DNA from: Actinomadura sp. NAK00032
GTDB lineage: Bacteria > Actinomycetota > Actinomycetes > Streptosporangiales > Streptosporangiaceae
Reading direction: 5' to 3'
DNA: 64,000 nt
Assembly: GCF_013364275.1 (NCBI RefSeq)
Contig: NZ_CP054932.1
Location: 8,060,001-8,124,000, forward strand
Every line of letters begins with the position of its first letter. Position 1 is the first letter of the stretch. This document shows positions 61,060 to 64,000 of the stretch, one piece after another. The translations under genes were made by a program, and so were the position numbers. Below the pieces are notes generated by a model that saw only the letters and a program-made list of their open reading frames with translations, had not been told where the DNA came from and did not search any database.

Positions 61060-61332
61060 CTAGGCCTCCTCGGGCTCCGGCGTGGACAGCAGTTTCTCCA
61101 GGCCGTCCAGCAGTTCGTCGGCGCCCTCGCCGTCCGCGGACAGGACGACCTCCTCGCCGTGCCGGGCGTCCAGCCCCAGCACCGCGAGGATGCTCTTGGC
61201 GTTCACCGGGTCGCCGCCGCGCTTGGCCACGGTCACGTCCATCGGGGCCTTGGCCGCGGTCTGGACGAACAGCGCGGCCGGCCGCGCGTGCAGCCCCACC
61301 CTGGACTCGATCTTGACGTTGCGCTCGGTCAC
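61060..61332 (-). CDS. ptsH: Phosphocarrier protein HPr
   Basis: The 90-residue protein has active-site His15 in RVGLHARPA and the NAKSILAVLGL helix with Ser47, equivalent to the regulatory serine of low-GC bacteria. The acidic C-terminal tail is slightly extended. It carries phosphate from Enzyme I to EIIA. It lies between the HAD phosphatase gene and ptsI. Confidence 0.97.
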   Translation of the reverse strand: MTERNVKIESRVGLHARPAALFVQTAAKAPMDVTVAKRGGDPVNAKSILAVLGLDARHGEEVVLSADGEGADELLDGLEKLLSTPEPEEA

Positions 61333-61345
61333 GGCACACTCCTAC

Positions 61346-62023
61346 CTAGTTCAGTGCCAGGCCCCGCACCCGCAGCGCGGGGCCCGGCACGACGTCCACT
61401 TCCTGAAAATCGGCCACCACGTGGTCGGCCTCGGCGAGCGCGCCCGCCGGCTGCGTGGTGATGACGCCCACGCAGGTCATGCCCGCGGCCTTCACGGCCG
61501 CCACGCCCGCGGGGGCGTCCTCGAACCCGACCGCCTCCTGCGGCGGGACGTCCAGGTCGCGCGCGGCGGCCAGGTAGCCCTCCGGGTGCGGCTTGCCGGT
61601 GACGACGTCCCCGGCGGTCAGCACCAGGTCCAGCAGGTCGCGGATGCCGAGTTCGGCCAGCAGCCGCTCGGCGTACGGGCGCTGCCCGGAGGTCACCACC
61701 GCCAGCGGCACCCCCGCGTCCGCCAGCGACCGCACGAGGTCGACGGCGCCGGGGACGGGCGCGACCGCCGGCATCCCCGGCAGCGACTCGTAGGACACCG
61801 CCTGCTCGAACAGCTCCTCGACCGCCCGGCCGGGGAACAGGTGCGCGAGGTCGCGCAGCACCTCCAGCCCCCGCCGCCCCGCGAACGAGGCGATCAGCGC
61901 GTCGTCCCACGGGACGCCGTGCGCGTCGAACAGCCGCGACCACATCACGCGGTTGCGCGGCTCGGTGTCGATGAGGGTGCCGTCGAGGTCGAACACCGCC
62001 GCGCCGAGCCCGATCACCGCCAT
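61346..62023 (-). CDS. HAD-superfamily sugar phosphatase / phosphoglucomutase-like
   Basis: The 225-residue HAD-IA protein has intact motifs: FDLDGTLIDTE (nucleophile and acid/base Asp), VVTSGQ, GKPHPEGYLAAA and FEDAPAGVAAVKAAG. It is of the beta-phosphoglucomutase or hexitol/sugar phosphatase group (cap type 1). In a PTS operon it may dephosphorylate excess sugar phosphate. It starts at ATG 62023 and is 13 bp upstream of ptsH. Confidence 0.9.
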   Translation of the reverse strand: MAVIGLGAAVFDLDGTLIDTEPRNRVMWSRLFDAHGVPWDDALIASFAGRRGLEVLRDLAHLFPGRAVEELFEQAVSYESLPGMPAVAPVPGAVDLVRSLADAGVPLAVVTSGQRPYAERLLAELGIRDLLDLVLTAGDVVTGKPHPEGYLAAARDLDVPPQEAVGFEDAPAGVAAVKAAGMTCVGVITTQPAGALAEADHVVADFQEVDVVPGPALRVRGLALN

Positions 62024-62041
62024 CCGGTCAGCTCCATGTGC

Positions 62042-62491
62042 TCAGCTCCATGTGAAGAGCTCGGCCCCTTTCGTCACCTCGCCCGACTCGGCGACGTCCG
62101 ACAGGGCGTCGGCGTTCGCGTCCAGCGCCACCACCGCGCAGATCGGCGAGCGGCCGCCCGCCTCGATCACCGCGGGGTTCCAGCCGACGACCGGCTGCCC
62201 GGCGGTCACCTCGTCGCCCTCGGCGGCGAGCAGCTCGAAGCCCTCGCCCTTCAGCTTGACGGTGTCGATGCCGAGGTGGACGAGGACGCCGTGGCCCTCG
62301 GCGTCCACCACGACGTAGGCGTGCGGATGCAGCTTGACGATCTTGCCCGTGACGGGCGCGATGGCCCGGCTCGGCGCGCGCTCGGGGTCGACGGCCGTGC
62401 CCGGGCCCACCATGGCCTGGGCGAAGACCGGGTCCGGGACGCCGGCGAGGCCGACGACCCGGCCGGTGACCGGGGACAGTACTCGGGTCAT
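62042..62491 (-). CDS. crr: PTS glucose-type EIIA component
   Basis: The 149-residue protein matches the PTS_EIIA_1 domain: SPVTGRVVGL near the N-terminus, His57 in HPHAYVVV and active-site His72 in VLVHLGIDTVKL. It receives phosphate from HPr and hands it to EIIB. It may have regulatory roles. It stands between the EIIB and HAD genes of the operon. Confidence 0.95.
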   Translation of the reverse strand: MTRVLSPVTGRVVGLAGVPDPVFAQAMVGPGTAVDPERAPSRAIAPVTGKIVKLHPHAYVVVDAEGHGVLVHLGIDTVKLKGEGFELLAAEGDEVTAGQPVVGWNPAVIEAGGRSPICAVVALDANADALSDVAESGEVTKGAELFTWS

Positions 62492-62523
62492 GGGAGGGCC
62501 TTCCCTTGCTCCTGTGGCTGGGG

Positions 62524-62757
62524 TCAGTCGAGGATGTCCTCGATGTCGCTGGCGATGGTGTCGGCGTCCGGGCCCACGACGACCTGCACGACGCCGCCGC
62601 TGCGCATCACGCCGTACGCGCCCGCCTTCTTCAGGCCGGCCTCGTCGACCTTGTCGCCGTCCTCGACCTCGGTGCGCAGCCGGGTCGCGCAGGGCTCGAT
62701 CTCGATGATGTTGTCCGCGCCGCCCAGCGCCGCGATGATGGCCTCGGCCTTGTCCAT
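62524..62757 (-). CDS. PTS EIIB component (GlcNAc/glucose type)
   Basis: The 77-residue protein is a stand-alone EIIB domain with active-site Cys23 in IEIEPCATRLR, and resembles the NagF/PtsB EIIB of actinobacterial GlcNAc PTS systems. It would phosphorylate sugar during import by an EIIC (NagE-type) permease that is not in the window. It lies between the SIS gene and crr. Confidence 0.93.
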   Translation of the reverse strand: MDKAEAIIAALGGADNIIEIEPCATRLRTEVEDGDKVDEAGLKKAGAYGVMRSGGVVQVVVGPDADTIASDIEDILD

Positions 62758-62782
62758 GTCCTTCTCTTCTCTCGCTCGGGGG

Positions 62783-63823
62783 TCAGTCGGTCTGGGTGAC
62801 CTTGTTGAGCCCGCGGGGGACGTCGGGGTCGACGCCGAGCCCGCGGGCGAGGTTCTCGACCATGATCTGGCCGGGCACGATGAGGCCGAGCGGCGCCACC
62901 CACTCGGGCAGCGCGGGACCCGGCAGCGCGGCCGAGCACGCGGCGGCCAGCTCCGCGCCGCCGCCGACGCCGAACGCGCGGGCGCCGGCGCCCTCGACGC
63001 GGCGGGCCAGCGCGACGGTGCCGGGCAGCGTCGGCCCGGAGTCGGCGGCGACCAGCAGCGCGGGGGTCTGCGCGTCCACGACGGCGATCGGGCCGTGCAG
63101 CAGGTCGGCGTAGGACAGGCCCATGGCGTGCAGGTAGCACGCCTCCTTGATCTTCAGCGCCAGCTCCAGCGCGGTGCCGAACGCGATGCCGCGCCCGGAC
63201 ACCACCGCGCCCGGGACCTGCGCCAGCTCCGCGACGATCTCCGGCAGCGCCGGCGACGCCTCGGTCAGCTCGATCATCCGGGCGACCTCGTCGGGGACGC
63301 GGCGCAGGTCGCCGGCGGCGACGTCCGCGCCGAGCCCGAGCCCGAACACCGCCAGCGCGGCGAGCTGCGTGGTGTAGGTCTTGGTGGCCGGGACGGCGAT
63401 CTCGTCGCCCGCGTCCGTGACCAGCGCGACCTCGGCGGCCTCGGCCAGCGGCGAGCCAGCGCCGTTGGTGACCGCGACCGTCCGGGCGCCGCAGTCCTTC
63501 GCCCAGTCGAGGGTCTCGACGATCTCCTCGGTCTTGCCGGACTGGCTGATCGCGACGGCGAGCACGCCGTCCAGGTCCACCTTGCGCTTGTAGGCGGTGG
63601 CGATGGACGGCGCCGCGAGGGTGGCCAGCCGGCCCGCCTGCGACTCCACCAGGTACCGCCCGTACACCGCGGCGTTGTCGGACGAGCCGCGCGCGATGAA
63701 CAGCACCTGCCGGGTCTCCCGCGCGAGCGCCGCGAGGTCCGCGGTGCGCGGGAGGAGCGCGTCGATCGTCCGGCGCAGCGCGTCCGGCTGCTCGCCGATC
63801 TCGGCGCGCATCTGACTGGTCAT
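62783..63823 (-). CDS. SIS-domain glucosamine-6-phosphate deaminase/isomerase-like protein
   Basis: The 346-residue protein is a stand-alone double SIS domain, like the isomerase half of GlmS: FIARGSSDNAAVYGRYL, VAISQSGKTEEI and C-terminal DPDVPRGLNKVTQT. Such proteins act as NagB-II type glucosamine-6-phosphate deaminases or AgaS-like enzymes. Behind nagA it would convert GlcN-6-phosphate to fructose-6-phosphate and ammonia. ATG 63823 has GGAGGGGG upstream and overlaps the nagA stop (ATGA). Confidence 0.88.
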   Translation of the reverse strand: MTSQMRAEIGEQPDALRRTIDALLPRTADLAALARETRQVLFIARGSSDNAAVYGRYLVESQAGRLATLAAPSIATAYKRKVDLDGVLAVAISQSGKTEEIVETLDWAKDCGARTVAVTNGAGSPLAEAAEVALVTDAGDEIAVPATKTYTTQLAALAVFGLGLGADVAAGDLRRVPDEVARMIELTEASPALPEIVAELAQVPGAVVSGRGIAFGTALELALKIKEACYLHAMGLSYADLLHGPIAVVDAQTPALLVAADSGPTLPGTVALARRVEGAGARAFGVGGGAELAAACSAALPGPALPEWVAPLGLIVPGQIMVENLARGLGVDPDVPRGLNKVTQTD

Positions 63824-64000
63824 GATCCCCCTCCGAAGAGTTTCTGCCCGCCCACCCACGTGGTACGCGCCCGGTGGTCCGGCCCCAGCCACACGAGGTC
63901 GGCGGTTGCACCGGGCGCGATCCGGCCCAGGTCGGGACGGCCGATGAGGTCGGCCGGAATCCGTGTCGCGGCGTCCACCGCCGCGGCCGTGCCGATGCCG
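63820..64000 (-). CDS. nagA: N-acetylglucosamine-6-phosphate deacetylase, C-terminal part (window edge)
   Basis: The last 60 codons of a longer gene run off the right edge. The visible end reads GIGTAAAVDAATRIPAD and LGRIAPGATADLVWL, followed by a VWVGG-like TTWVGGQKL, the typical C-terminus of NagA-type amidohydrolases. It would make GlcN-6-phosphate for the SIS protein. It is the upstream gene of the nag-PTS operon. Confidence 0.85.
   Translation of the reverse strand, partial: GIGTAAAVDAATRIPADLIGRPDLGRIAPGATADLVWLGPDHRARTTWVGGQKLFGGGS

Overview
The window is very GC-rich, uses GTG and TTG starts freely, and shows actinobacterial hallmarks: ssrA beside smpB, an ftsE-ftsX-prfB neighbourhood, a large NAD-dependent glutamate dehydrogenase, PASTA-less Ser/Thr kinases and many lipoproteins. 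It is most like a chromosome segment of an Actinomadura-type actinomycete (Thermomonosporaceae or Streptosporangiales). The species assignment is inference. No insertion sequence, integrase, tRNA or CRISPR array was found.

Layout. 0-6.2 kb: a candidate RiPP locus of the FxsB/FxsT (cyclophane-forming radical SAM) type. It has a radical SAM/SPASM maturase, an NB-ARC-TPR partner, a small candidate precursor carrying an SFDNN motif, and a second STAND-TPR ATPase. 6.2-25 kb: two minus-strand operons, almost every junction overlapping by 4-10 bases. The upstream one (24.9 to 17.1 kb) encodes a methyltransferase, a small coiled-coil protein, a maleate-isomerase-like enzyme, an FAD monooxygenase, two aldehyde dehydrogenases, an IclR regulator and a VOC protein. 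The downstream one (16.9 to 6.8 kb) encodes a complete Opp/Dpp-type ABC importer, a second homologous methyltransferase plus small protein pair, a double cupin, an alpha/beta-hydrolase fold protein, a flavoprotein and a DUF3140 protein. Both promoters carry a pair of about 17-bp palindromes 21 bp apart, consistent with joint control by the IclR protein. This looks like an uptake-and-catabolism regulon for an unknown, perhaps N-containing or aromatic, substrate. 25-26.9 kb: an FAD monooxygenase and its TetR-type neighbour.

26.9-37.8 kb is core genome: tmRNA, a possible 6C-like small RNA, a penicillin-binding-protein homologue that has lost all three catalytic motifs, smpB, an S41 protease, ftsX, ftsE, a small zinc-ribbon membrane protein, and prfB flanked by two paralogous lipoproteins. 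37.8-53.4 kb holds NAD-glutamate dehydrogenase, a Ser/Thr kinase, a triple helix-turn-helix protein, a Uma2 nuclease-fold protein, acetoacetate-CoA ligase, two HAD proteins, pruA, a DUF6912 protein and an acyl-CoA dehydrogenase.

53.4-64 kb is an amino-sugar and cell-wall-recycling block: murQ with a MurR/RpiR regulator, a divergent BadF-type amino-sugar kinase with an odd Pro/Gly-rich insert, a NagZ-like lipoprotein, and then a minus-strand operon nagA (cut by the window edge), SIS deaminase/isomerase, PTS EIIB, EIIA, HAD phosphatase, HPr and Enzyme I. Together these would release, phosphorylate, deacetylate and deaminate GlcNAc and MurNAc, with the PTS supplying phosphate; no EIIC is in the window.
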